NCBI RefSeq assembly: GCF_947502445.1
Contig: NZ_CANMZW010000005.1
Span: 62,001-126,000, forward strand
DNA: 64,000 bases
DNA from: an uncultured Brevibacillus sp.
GTDB taxonomy: Bacteria; Bacillota; Bacilli; Brevibacillales; Brevibacillaceae
Direction of reading: 5' to 3'
Within the stretch, counting starts at the first letter, position 1; each line of letters begins with the position of its first letter. The position numbers were made by a program, and so were the translations under genes. Under the pieces are notes generated by a model that was not told the DNA's origin, made no database searches, and saw nothing but the letters and a program-made list of their open reading frames with translations. Shown in pieces: positions 8,470 through 16,988 of the stretch.

Positions 8470-8998
8470 ACTTGAGCAGCTGCTCATTTTTTGCTGTTTG
8501 AACGGCTTCGAACAGTTGATGCAGGCAGTGCAAACTTTCCTGGTCAACCGTAAAAGAAATACCGTCAAACCAATAGGCATCTTGCTGCACACAAGTCCAT
8601 GCTCCAGCATCACGGGCGGCTTGCGCGGTTACGCATGCTTCTGTCTGATCCAGCTGCGCTCGAACTGCGACATGGCGTTCCAAAATCGGGCGAAAACGCT
8701 CCAGCACCACCGCTTGTGCCGCGTCCTGTCTGGATAGCCGATACAGCGCCAGCTCGATTTGCAGCCAGCATGTCACGTAAAAATGAAACTCCAAAAAGAG
8801 CGTGTGTAGCGCCAGGCGCAGCTCTCCATCGTCTTTGGTTGTCAGGCTGCGCTCCCAGGCTGCACGGACCTCGCTCTTTTTCTCCTGAATCAAATCGTAA
8901 TGGCTAACAGCACCTCGGTAAAACTTGCGCACCACGTTGTACAGCATATCCGGCGTGCGCGAAGGCAGCCCATTGTGGCGGTTTGACACATCCCGCAT
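8468..8998 (-). CDS. Hypothetical helical protein
   Basis: A 176-residue protein starting MRDVSNRHNGLPSRTPDMLY. It is mostly predicted helix with no transmembrane segment or signal peptide. It has several Trp and Cys residues (CWLQIELALYRLSR; AWTCVQQDAYWFDG). I do not recognise its family. The start is uncertain: a TTG at 9046 in the same frame also opens the reading frame, and GAGG is 11 bases before the chosen ATG. It stands alone, downstream of the polysaccharide locus on the same strand, and could be its last member. Confidence 0.5.
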   Translation of the reverse strand: MRDVSNRHNGLPSRTPDMLYNVVRKFYRGAVSHYDLIQEKKSEVRAAWERSLTTKDDGELRLALHTLFLEFHFYVTCWLQIELALYRLSRQDAAQAVVLERFRPILERHVAVRAQLDQTEACVTAQAARDAGAWTCVQQDAYWFDGISFTVDQESLHCLHQLFEAVQTAKNEQLLK

Positions 8999-9075
8999 AT
9001 ACTCGTTCGCCTCATTTCCTGTACTCGTTTTTCTATTGTACAACAATCAGGCGGTGCGCTGTTTGCCAAAAGCCA

Positions 9076-10758
9076 TTACTCTTTGCCGTTTTTCCAATAT
9101 TCATAGGCGTGGATTGCCTGTCCCATAAAAGAGGAATATCCTTCCAGTGCCTTTGTTACCAGCTGGAGCTGTCGATTCATTTCTCCTCGCCCTTCTTCAT
9201 AGAAGGTGATAAAGTCTCCTTCATGACTCTCTTTGGTCTCAACGGCAACCACAAGCTTTTTATCGATACTTTGGGCGTACTTCATCTGGTTTTCGACCAA
9301 GCCAATGATACCTTCAGCTTGATCCCTGAAAGCCATGAGTGTCGTGTGATCCATCTGCTCCATCATCCAATGGGCAAACGGCTTGTCGGGCTGACCAGGA
9401 GTCGGAGTCTTGTCTAGCCAAGCCGCCAAGTCAACACTTACTTCCAGATTGGTTTCATGCTTTGTCGCTTCCACAAACGCTTCTATATTTCCCATCCATT
9501 GGCGCAGCACCGCTTCCTTTTTTTCACGCCAGACTGGCATGACATATGGCTCGATGTCTAGGTGTACGCCGTGGAATTGCTCACCTGACGAGACCTCCTG
9601 GTTATAGGCTTTGACCCAGTTTACCAGCTTCAGGATTTTCCCTCTGCTCTCCGTCAAGGCCCAGATCGGATGCCCACCCATTGCGTGAACCTCGATTCCA
9701 GCGGCTTTTGCCTCTCTCACAAAGTCTTGGTACATCGATAACGGCTGCTGCATGTCGATTCGGACATAAAGGAGATTCACATCATTTTCTTTCGCGAATG
9801 CAAGTATCTCATCCTTTTCCGTGCGGATCGTCTCCGCCCGCCATATGTATGTGCCCTTGTAGTGATCACGATCGACCGGTGGCATATCCGCAGCGGCTTC
9901 CTTCCAATTTCGGTAATCATGAATCGCAATCCCGCCGTAGGAAGGATGCTGTTCCAGATGCTCTGGTAAAAGCGCCAGCTGACGATTCATTTCTACGACG
10001 CCTTCTTCTGCGAAGGAAGCATGGTCATTCATGTCTTTTTTTAAATTGACGGCTACAAGCACTCTTCTTCCCAGCTCATCCGCTTCCTGCATTTCTTGCT
10101 CGATCAAGGACAAGATACCGTTTGAACCATTCAGTCTATCGCGATAGGCCATGATGCAAATCGTGTCAAATTGATCAATCATCCATTTGGATAGAGGCAT
10201 GTCGGGATTGTCCGGGGTAGGAATGTCGTCCAGCCAAAAGGCAAGTGCGACGCTCGACATTAGGCCCGTCTCATCACGAACAGCTTCGGTGAAGGCTTCT
10301 ACATTAGCTTGCCATTCCCGGATGACACGGTCTCTCTCCGTTTCCCACTGTGGAAGCAAATACGGCTCGATATCCAATTGAATCCCGCGAATTCGCTCGT
10401 TTGGCTCACTTTCCAGGTTGTACTTTTTGACCCAGCCTACAATGTTCATCATCCGTTTCTGGTTGCTGGTAAAAGCCCACGCCGGGTGGCCAGCGACGGC
10501 ATGGACCTCGATTCCTTGTGCAGTCGCTTCCCGGATGAAGGAACGGTAGTAGTCGCTCGGCTTGTTCATATCAATCCGCAGGTAAATCAGATTGATTTCG
10601 TTTTGCTCGCAAAATTCAAGGACCTGCTGCTTATCCTGTCCAATGATTTCAGATTGCCAGATCCACGTGGCCTTGCTCTTCTTTTCCGCTGGGGAAAATC
10701 CGAACAGAAAGCCGAGCGATAGGCAGAGGACACTTAGGTAGATGCGCGCGGCTTTCAT
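9076..10758 (-). CDS. Secreted tandem TIM-barrel-like protein (two GH18-like domains)
   Basis: A 560-residue protein with an N-terminal signal or anchor (residues 1-22) and two homologous domains (about 30-290 and 302-558). Each begins TWIW/TYIW, has a NLIYLRIDM strand, a G-x-LDIEPY motif (D129/E131 and D401/E403), a late MAYRD/MAFRD strand, a conserved EEG-x-x-EMNRQL block and an AIHDY/AIHAY end. LDIE recalls the D-x-E catalytic pair of GH18-type barrels. This is inference; I do not know a named family. Last gene of the polysaccharide run, starting just before the preceding gene ends. Likely role: processing or binding the exported polymer outside the cell. Confidence 0.6.
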   Translation of the reverse strand: MKAARIYLSVLCLSLGFLFGFSPAEKKSKATWIWQSEIIGQDKQQVLEFCEQNEINLIYLRIDMNKPSDYYRSFIREATAQGIEVHAVAGHPAWAFTSNQKRMMNIVGWVKKYNLESEPNERIRGIQLDIEPYLLPQWETERDRVIREWQANVEAFTEAVRDETGLMSSVALAFWLDDIPTPDNPDMPLSKWMIDQFDTICIMAYRDRLNGSNGILSLIEQEMQEADELGRRVLVAVNLKKDMNDHASFAEEGVVEMNRQLALLPEHLEQHPSYGGIAIHDYRNWKEAAADMPPVDRDHYKGTYIWRAETIRTEKDEILAFAKENDVNLLYVRIDMQQPLSMYQDFVREAKAAGIEVHAMGGHPIWALTESRGKILKLVNWVKAYNQEVSSGEQFHGVHLDIEPYVMPVWREKKEAVLRQWMGNIEAFVEATKHETNLEVSVDLAAWLDKTPTPGQPDKPFAHWMMEQMDHTTLMAFRDQAEGIIGLVENQMKYAQSIDKKLVVAVETKESHEGDFITFYEEGRGEMNRQLQLVTKALEGYSSFMGQAIHAYEYWKNGKE

Positions 10759-10761
10759 TCG

Positions 10762-11679
10762 TCACAGTTGCTCCTCTCGTTGGGTCGCATGCTTCCAGCT
10801 CTCGTAATCATGGATAGCGCTTCCTGCAAACGCAGGATTCCCTGCTAATTCCTCCTGCAATATGACCAGCTGCTGCTTCATTTCTTGGGTACCTTCTTCG
10901 TGAAAGCTGACATTGCCGCCCTCGGATGATTCCAATATATTGACGCCCACTATGACAGACGCCTTCTCTTCACTATTGGCAGCGGCAACTGTACTTTCAA
11001 CAATATCCACAATACCGTTATGTCCCATGGCGTGATTGCGATAAGCCATCAGTGTGATGCTGTCCAGTCTTTGGAGCATCCAGTTGCTGACTTTCTCTGA
11101 ATCGCCTGGAACGCTCACGGTATCAATCCAGAAGGGCAGGTCCGCACTCACCTGAAGCTTGCTATCCTTTTTGGTTTCCGCAATGAGGTAGTCGACGTTT
11201 TTCAGCCATTGGTTCACAATCTTAACCTGATCCTTTTTCCAATCTGGCAGCAAATACGGTTCGATGTCGACGTGAATCCCCGAAAATTGCTCGTCCACCT
11301 TTGCCATTTGGTTGTAGGACTTGACCCAGGAAACCAGATCGCCAATGCTCTGGCGGTTGGCGGTATAGGCCCAATTAGGGTCTCCGCCAAGCGCTTCTAC
11401 TTTGATGTTTGCCTCGTTCGCTTTTTTTATGAAGGCTCGGTATGCCTGTGGCGAGACACGTGTCGGCTCAATATGCAGATAGATCAGGTTGATTTGATTA
11501 TCCTGGGCAAAGGAGACGATCTCCTCCGTTTGCGAAGAGATCAGCTTGGCATTCCAAATCCATGTTGCCGTCGTCAAGGAAGGGCGCTGGTTCGAAGTCA
11601 AAAGCAGCATGGCGATCGAGGCGGTCAGGAATAATAACAGCCCGATCCATATCCATGAGTATCGTTTAACGACGTGCAT
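10762..11679 (-). CDS. Membrane-anchored TIM-barrel-like protein (single GH18-like domain)
   Basis: A 305-residue protein with one N-terminal membrane helix (IWIGLLLFLTASIAMLLL) and one copy of the domain found twice in the next gene: TWIWNAKLI, NLIYLHIEP, GIHVDIEPYLLPDW (D138/E140), LMAYRNHA, HEEGTQEMKQQL and AIHDYESW. The three domains are clearly paralogous. Predicted to face the cell exterior. Its start overlaps the end of the glmU-like gene by 14 bases and the ribosome site is weak, consistent with coupled translation. Candidate activities are hydrolysis of an N-acetylhexosamine polymer or a non-catalytic binding role. Confidence 0.6.
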   Translation of the reverse strand: MHVVKRYSWIWIGLLLFLTASIAMLLLTSNQRPSLTTATWIWNAKLISSQTEEIVSFAQDNQINLIYLHIEPTRVSPQAYRAFIKKANEANIKVEALGGDPNWAYTANRQSIGDLVSWVKSYNQMAKVDEQFSGIHVDIEPYLLPDWKKDQVKIVNQWLKNVDYLIAETKKDSKLQVSADLPFWIDTVSVPGDSEKVSNWMLQRLDSITLMAYRNHAMGHNGIVDIVESTVAAANSEEKASVIVGVNILESSEGGNVSFHEEGTQEMKQQLVILQEELAGNPAFAGSAIHDYESWKHATQREEQL

Positions 11680-12700
11680 CCGCCACTACCAGATTCCCTT
11701 CCATCCTCGCCACGCCGCCGACAGCCCGTACCTTGTTGCCCTGTTTTCCATCCCCGACAGAAGTGAACGGAGGAATTCTTGTAAAATCATCGACTGTTGT
11801 ATCTGTTACCAGTACATGTGGTCCAATCTGGCAGCCTTCTCCGATCTGGGTATTCCCGCGCAATACAGAACCGGGGTAAATGACGGTATCCCGTCCAATT
11901 ACCACATCGGCATCAATATATGTCGTCACCGGGTCCATCATCGTTACACCGTTTCGCATATGCCGCTCATTGATCCGTTTGCGCAAGAGCAGCTCCAGAT
12001 GGGCAAGCTGCACACGATCGTTTACGCCAGTACCCTCTGTAGGATCATCTGTTGCGTAAGCACTGATGAGATTGCCTTGTTCTTGCAGCAGTGAGAGTAC
12101 ATCTGGCAAATAGTACTCTCCTTGTGCATTGTCGTTCGTGACCTGCGGCAAGGTCTGGAACAGCTTTTGGTTATCAAAGCAAAAGATTCCTGTACTAATT
12201 TCACGAACCTTTCTTTGACCGAGAGTGGCATCTTTTTCTTCTACGATTCTTCTGACATCGCCATTTTCATCACGAATGATCCTGCCGTAGCCCGTAGGTT
12301 CATCCACAATCGAGGTCAGCACCGTAGCTGCAGCCTGCTTGCTTTGATGATGCTCAAGCAATTGGCGCAATGTTTCTGCTTTTACAAGTGGGGTGTCACC
12401 GTTTATAACGATCGTGACCCCTTCTTGATCTGCGAGAACATGATTAGCCATCCACACCGCATGTCCTGTACCCAACTGCTCGTGCTGATACGCATACTGG
12501 ACGCGATTTCCCAGCTGTTCCTTGACAGCCTCTGCCCCGTGACCGATCACCACGACAAGATTATGTAAGGACAGGTCTTCCAAGAGCAGGGTCACATGCT
12601 CAATCATTGGCTTTCCGCACACCGGGTGCATCACCTTGTACAAACTCGATTTCATCCGTGTTCCTTTTCCAGCTGCCAAAACGATTGCATGAATGTTCAT
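11666..12700 (-). CDS. GlmU-like UDP-GlcNAc pyrophosphorylase, shortened
   Basis: A 344-residue protein with the nucleotidyltransferase signature LAAGKGTRMKS, then GHGAEAVKEQL, QLGTGHAVW, NGDTPLV and TGYGRI motifs of GlmU. A few left-handed beta-helix turns follow (MMDPVTTYIDADVVIGRDTVIYPGS). Full GlmU has about 456 residues; here the frame ends after roughly seven beta-helix coils, so the acetyltransferase active-site region and C-terminal tail are missing. Expected reaction: GlcNAc-1-P plus UTP to UDP-GlcNAc, without the acetyl transfer. The end (NLVVADARR) is unlike housekeeping GlmU. It is probably a dedicated paralogue feeding the polysaccharide synthase. Confidence 0.75.
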   Translation of the reverse strand: MNIHAIVLAAGKGTRMKSSLYKVMHPVCGKPMIEHVTLLLEDLSLHNLVVVIGHGAEAVKEQLGNRVQYAYQHEQLGTGHAVWMANHVLADQEGVTIVINGDTPLVKAETLRQLLEHHQSKQAAATVLTSIVDEPTGYGRIIRDENGDVRRIVEEKDATLGQRKVREISTGIFCFDNQKLFQTLPQVTNDNAQGEYYLPDVLSLLQEQGNLISAYATDDPTEGTGVNDRVQLAHLELLLRKRINERHMRNGVTMMDPVTTYIDADVVIGRDTVIYPGSVLRGNTQIGEGCQIGPHVLVTDTTVDDFTRIPPFTSVGDGKQGNKVRAVGGVARMEGNLVVADARR

Positions 12701-12879
12701 CCTGTTGCCTCCGTCCTGCCCTGTTGTACCTGATTTTCAAGGTAGGGCTTCAATTCATATGTCAATGTGTTAATCATCATATCTACATCTATGTCTTTCC
12801 TCTGCACGCCCAGCTGATAGGCCTGAAGCATAATCTCCAGTAAAATCTCCTGATTCAACGTCCGATTCGAGGTGCTCAT
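12697..12879 (-). CDS. Small conserved-looking protein in the polysaccharide operon
   Basis: Sixty residues, starting MSTSNRTLNQEILLEIMLQA, entirely helical and soluble by appearance, with no Cys and no membrane segment. The stop overlaps the ATG of the glmU-like gene (ATGA type), and AAAGGAGG precedes its own ATG. I do not recognise it. Tight spacing argues that it is a real member of the operon; it might be a subunit or chaperone for an adjacent enzyme, but nothing shows this directly. Confidence 0.6.
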   Translation of the reverse strand: MSTSNRTLNQEILLEIMLQAYQLGVQRKDIDVDMMINTLTYELKPYLENQVQQGRTEATG

Positions 12880-12929
12880 TTCATCGTGCCTCCTTTTTAT
12901 GTGTACTCGTTACTTATGGACGTGTGCTT

Positions 12930-14762
12930 TTACTCAACTGTTACACTTTTTGCCAAATTACGCGGACGATCCACGTCATGTCCCAGTGCTACAGATGTGT
13001 AATAAGCGATCAGTTGGAGCGGGATGACGCTCAAAACCGGCGTTAACAAAGCATCTGTTACAGGAATCAGGCACACCTCATCTACTGAACGGTGCAATTC
13101 CATATTGTTGGCAAGAGCGATGCCGAGAACGACTGCCCCTCTCGCTTTCACTTCTGTAATGTTGCTGACCATTTTCTCGTACAGGTCGTCTTGGGTAGAA
13201 AGCGCGATAACACGTGTGCCCTCTTCGATTAAAGCGAGTGTCCCGTGCTTTAGCTCTCCGGCCGCATACGCCTCAGAATGAATGTAGGAGATTTCCTTCA
13301 GCTTCAGAGAGCCTTCCATGGAAACAGCGTAGTCCAAACCACGTCCCAGGAAGAACAATTGACTTTCTTCTTTGATTGATTCTGCGTACTGACGGATCTC
13401 GTCTGCGTGCGCGAGAATGGCTTCTACCTGATCAGGTAGCTTTTGCAGGGCAGATATCACTGCCGCTCTCGCTTGCTGATCGATCGTCTCTTTTCCTTGG
13501 GCGAGGTACAAGCCTAGCAAGTAGAAGGCGATCAACTGCGATGTATACGCTTTGGTAGAAGCGACCGCGATTTCCGGTCCGGCATTCGTCGTAATCACAT
13601 CATCCGCTTCGCGCGCAATCGAGCTGCCAACTACGTTCGTAATGGCGACCACAGCGGAACCATTCCGTTTTGCTTCGCGCAGTGCGGCGAGTGTATCCGC
13701 CGTTTCACCTGACTGACTGACAACAATCGTGAGCGTATTTTTTTGGTACAACGGCTTTCGATAACGAAACTCTGATGCTACATCCACCTCAACCGGAATA
13801 TGAGCCAGTCTTTCTATTACCTGCTTTCCGATTACTCCGGCGTGATAGGCTGTACCGCACGCGACAATATAGATTTTTTCAATCTTTTGCACGGCTTCTG
13901 TGGTCAACTGGAGGGTAGGGAAAATGACCTTTTGCTCCGCTTCATCAATGCGACCTGTCATCGTATTGCGCAAAGCGCGTGGCTGCTCGTGAATCTCTTT
14001 GAGCATGTAATGCGCGTAGCCGTCTTTTTCCGCCTGTTCCTTGTCCCACTCAATTCGCACGAGGTCCCGCTCAATTGGCTCATTCGTATTCAGACTCATC
14101 ACGCTGACCGAATCTTTGGTCAGCACCGCCAGATCATAGTCCTCCAGAACGTATACATCACGCGTATGCTCCAAAACGGCCGGAATATCAGAGCCGATGA
14201 AGTTCTCACCAGCTCCTACCCCAATGATTAACGGGCTCGCCACACGGACAGCAATCAGCTTGTCTGGCTCATGCTCCGACATCACGCCGAGCGCAAAAGC
14301 TCCGCGAATTTTCGTTGCTACCTTTTGAACAGTAGAGACCAGATTCCCATCATAATTTTCCGAGAGCAGGTGCGCGATTACCTCTGTATCTGTCTCAGAA
14401 GTGAACACGATACTTCGCTCTTTCAATTCTTCCTTTAGCTCCAGATAGTTCTCGATAATTCCGTTGTGCACAATGGAAAACTTGCCTGTTTGATCAAAAT
14501 GGGGATGGGAGTTTTCATCAGATGGTCGTCCATGGGTGGCCCATCGTGTATGACCGATCCCGATTGATCCTTGCAAACGCGATTTACTTGTCTGCTCCTC
14601 CAGTACATCGATCCGCCCCTTTGCCTTGCTGATCGTGATATTTGAACCGTCGCAGATGGCGATACCTGCTGAGTCGTAGCCACGGTATTCCAGTTTTTTC
14701 AATCCGTTGATTAAGATCGGCTGTGCCTCTCTATAACCGATATATCCCATGATTCCGCACAT
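12930..14762 (-). CDS. glmS: Glutamine--fructose-6-phosphate aminotransferase (GlmS)
   Basis: A 610-residue protein, normal length for GlmS. It starts MCGIMGYIGY, with Cys2 as N-terminal nucleophile of the glutaminase domain (1-240), followed by two SIS domains with SQSGETADTLAALR and STKAYTSQ and the terminal PRNLAKSVTVE. It converts Fru6P plus Gln to GlcN6P. GGGAGG precedes the ATG. The gap to the upstream dehydrogenase gene is only 50 bases, with no room for the glmS ribozyme that usually controls this gene in Firmicutes. So this copy is likely a pathway-dedicated enzyme free of GlcN6P feedback on its mRNA, or the only copy under operon control. Confidence 0.93.
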   Translation of the reverse strand: MCGIMGYIGYREAQPILINGLKKLEYRGYDSAGIAICDGSNITISKAKGRIDVLEEQTSKSRLQGSIGIGHTRWATHGRPSDENSHPHFDQTGKFSIVHNGIIENYLELKEELKERSIVFTSETDTEVIAHLLSENYDGNLVSTVQKVATKIRGAFALGVMSEHEPDKLIAVRVASPLIIGVGAGENFIGSDIPAVLEHTRDVYVLEDYDLAVLTKDSVSVMSLNTNEPIERDLVRIEWDKEQAEKDGYAHYMLKEIHEQPRALRNTMTGRIDEAEQKVIFPTLQLTTEAVQKIEKIYIVACGTAYHAGVIGKQVIERLAHIPVEVDVASEFRYRKPLYQKNTLTIVVSQSGETADTLAALREAKRNGSAVVAITNVVGSSIAREADDVITTNAGPEIAVASTKAYTSQLIAFYLLGLYLAQGKETIDQQARAAVISALQKLPDQVEAILAHADEIRQYAESIKEESQLFFLGRGLDYAVSMEGSLKLKEISYIHSEAYAAGELKHGTLALIEEGTRVIALSTQDDLYEKMVSNITEVKARGAVVLGIALANNMELHRSVDEVCLIPVTDALLTPVLSVIPLQLIAYYTSVALGHDVDRPRNLAKSVTVE

Positions 14763-14812
14763 GTTTTGCTTCCTCCCTCTTCACGCTTTATAGGCAGTGT
14801 TGTTGTCTTCGT

Positions 14813-16174
14813 TTACGCGAGCATGCTCACGATTTCTTTTTCCTGACGGATCGCTACTGATGTCCCGATGCGGTACACATTCGGATTGGCAATTCCGTCG
14901 AACGCATTGCGCGTGTCGATGATCGAGACTCCCAGATCAGCCAGCTCCTGATAGTTGAAGGAACGGTGATTTGTAATCAGCACCATGCAATCGTAAGTTT
15001 TAAACGTTTCGTAATCGTTGGCAATCGAATGGACGACTTCACCCTTTTTATTCAAAAAGCTTTGCGCGTGCGGATCGTAATAGTCCACAGTCGCTCCGTT
15101 TTTCGTAAACAGCTCGTAAATCTCCAGTCCCGGAGACTCACGCAGATCGTCAATGTCCGGCTTGTACGCCATTCCCAAAATCAGAATCCGGGAGCTGTTA
15201 ATCGCTTTGGCGTTAATATTCAGCACCTGTCCGGTTTTGTTCAGCACATAATCCGGCATGTTATCGTTGATAGACTGGGCAATTTCGATAAATTGACTAT
15301 GGAACTTGAAGCCCTTTGCTTTCCACGACAGATACATCGGATCGAGCGGTATGCAATGCCCACCGATTCCAGGTCCCGGATAAAACGGCATAAACCCGAA
15401 TGGTTTGGTCGATGCGGCCTTGATTACTTCCCAAACATTGATGCCCATTCTGTCACACATCATTGCCATTTCATTCATAAAGGCAATATTGACGCTGCGG
15501 AACGTATTTTCCAGCAGCTTCGACATTTCTGCTACCTTTGGCGTGGAGACTGGTACGACTGTTTTTACGAGATTTCCGTACAGAAGCTTGCCTAGCTCCA
15601 TGCAGCGCTCAGTCGTGCCGCCAATAATTTTGGGGGTATTGTAGGTGGAATACATCCGATTCCCCGGATCAACCCGCTCTGGCGAGTAGCAGAGGAAAAA
15701 GTCTACACCCGCACGATAGCCGAGCTTCTCAAACTCCCGTTGGATCAATTCCTCGGTCGTTCCTGGATACGTTGTGCTCTCCAGTGTGATCAAGAGTCCG
15801 TTTTTCATATATTTTTTAAGCTGGTCTACTACATTCGTGATATAGGAAGTATCCGGGTCCTGATTAGGGCTGAGCGGAGTCGGAACGCAGATGCTGATCG
15901 CATCCAGCTCCTCAATCACACCATAATCCGTTGTTGGATGAAAGCGATTGGTTTCCAGGCATTCCTGCAGGGTTTCATCAGAAATATCCTGGACGTATGA
16001 AATGCCCGCTTTCAAGCTCTCGATTTTGCCGCTATGCAGGTCAACCCCGATGACTGTATAGCCGCTTTTGATTGTTTCTACCGCAAGCGGCAACCCCACA
16101 TATCCCAAACCAATGACGCCGACTTTTGCAGTCTTTTGTTGAATTTTTTGAAGCAGCTCCTCGTATCTACCCAT
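14813..16174 (-). CDS. UDP-N-acetylglucosamine 6-dehydrogenase-type enzyme (WbpA-like)
   Basis: A 453-residue nucleotide-sugar dehydrogenase. A Rossmann NAD site VGVIGLGYVGLPLA (residues 18-31), STTYPGTTEE, the CYSPERVDPG motif and the catalytic Cys274 in PGPGIGGHCIPLDPMYLSW are all present, as is the C-terminal GMAYKPDIDDLRESP. The GGHCIP...YLSWKA form resembles WbpA/TviB-type enzymes acting on UDP-GlcNAc rather than UDP-glucose enzymes, so the expected product is UDP-GlcNAc uronate. With GlmS and a GlmU-like protein beside it, this suggests an N-acetylaminouronic-acid-containing polymer. Substrate is inferred from motif and context. Confidence 0.85.
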   Translation of the reverse strand: MGRYEELLQKIQQKTAKVGVIGLGYVGLPLAVETIKSGYTVIGVDLHSGKIESLKAGISYVQDISDETLQECLETNRFHPTTDYGVIEELDAISICVPTPLSPNQDPDTSYITNVVDQLKKYMKNGLLITLESTTYPGTTEELIQREFEKLGYRAGVDFFLCYSPERVDPGNRMYSTYNTPKIIGGTTERCMELGKLLYGNLVKTVVPVSTPKVAEMSKLLENTFRSVNIAFMNEMAMMCDRMGINVWEVIKAASTKPFGFMPFYPGPGIGGHCIPLDPMYLSWKAKGFKFHSQFIEIAQSINDNMPDYVLNKTGQVLNINAKAINSSRILILGMAYKPDIDDLRESPGLEIYELFTKNGATVDYYDPHAQSFLNKKGEVVHSIANDYETFKTYDCMVLITNHRSFNYQELADLGVSIIDTRNAFDGIANPNVYRIGTSVAIRQEKEIVSMLA

Positions 16175-16196
16175 CCTCGCTTCTCTCCCTTTCTCT

Positions 16197-16988
16197 TTAT
16201 GAAATTAACCGTCTCACTCTAGCTTCTAGTTCAATAGGTGAGAAAGGCTTGGTAATATAGTCAGCGGCCCCCAGCGCAAACGACTTTTGCACATCTTCCT
16301 CCAGTCGTTTGTCTGTCAGCACCACAATTTTGCTCATTGCTGAAGCTTCATGATGTTTGATTTTCTCCATGAGCTGATAACCATTGAGTATTGGCAAATT
16401 TAGATCGGTAATGACGAGGTCCGGGGACCATTCGCGATACTTCTCCATCCCGTCCATCCCGTCATTGGCTACTGTCACCATGTAGCCTTTTCGCTCCAAA
16501 TAGATGCGCAAAAACTCATTTACGTGCTCATCGTGATTTACAAGCAGAATGCGCGTTTGCTCTTCGGCGTCAGCACTATTTCGCTGATCGTAAATTTTGA
16601 TCTCGCCATAGCCATCCAGATCCTTGATCTCCTGCATCATCCGCATAAACAGTTGACCAGACGATGCAGAGCTTTCAGGAAAGCTCGCGATGAGCAAACT
16701 ACCGGACAACAGCTGACTCTCTTGCAAATAATCCTTTACCCGCAGAGCGAAAAAATGAGTATCGGCAAGATTATGCTGTTCGACCATAATGCCTAACAGG
16801 TTTTTGGTCTTGTCATAGGCAAAATGAGTTTCTCCTGAATCGGTTTCTTTTGGAGAAAAATCTCTTTTGATTGCCTCAACCGATTCCTTGGAGAGATTCT
16901 TGCAGGCGACAAGAATAACCCCACACGCCGACTGACTGGCCTCCATGTTCGTGAGAAGCTGGTAAAAAACCGGTACGAGATTACTCAT
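16197..16988 (-). CDS. Response regulator with C-terminal receiver domain
   Basis: A 263-residue protein whose C-terminal 120 residues are a receiver: acidic pocket D153/E154 (ILLVNHDEH), phospho-acceptor D195 (PDLVITDLNLP), T225 and K247 (YITKPFSP). The first 140 residues contain an uncharacterised alpha/beta domain and no DNA-binding domain follows. No histidine kinase gene is nearby. Its ATG overlaps the stop of the synthase gene by four bases, so it is co-translated with the synthase. It probably controls polymerisation or export post-translationally rather than transcription; this is inferred. Confidence 0.85.
   Translation of the reverse strand: MSNLVPVFYQLLTNMEASQSACGVILVACKNLSKESVEAIKRDFSPKETDSGETHFAYDKTKNLLGIMVEQHNLADTHFFALRVKDYLQESQLLSGSLLIASFPESSASSGQLFMRMMQEIKDLDGYGEIKIYDQRNSADAEEQTRILLVNHDEHVNEFLRIYLERKGYMVTVANDGMDGMEKYREWSPDLVITDLNLPILNGYQLMEKIKHHEASAMSKIVVLTDKRLEEDVQKSFALGAADYITKPFSPIELEARVRRLIS

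Noticed and set aside
14763..14812. Possible glmS ribozyme before glmS
   Set aside because: The gap is only 50 bases and shows none of the ribozyme core.
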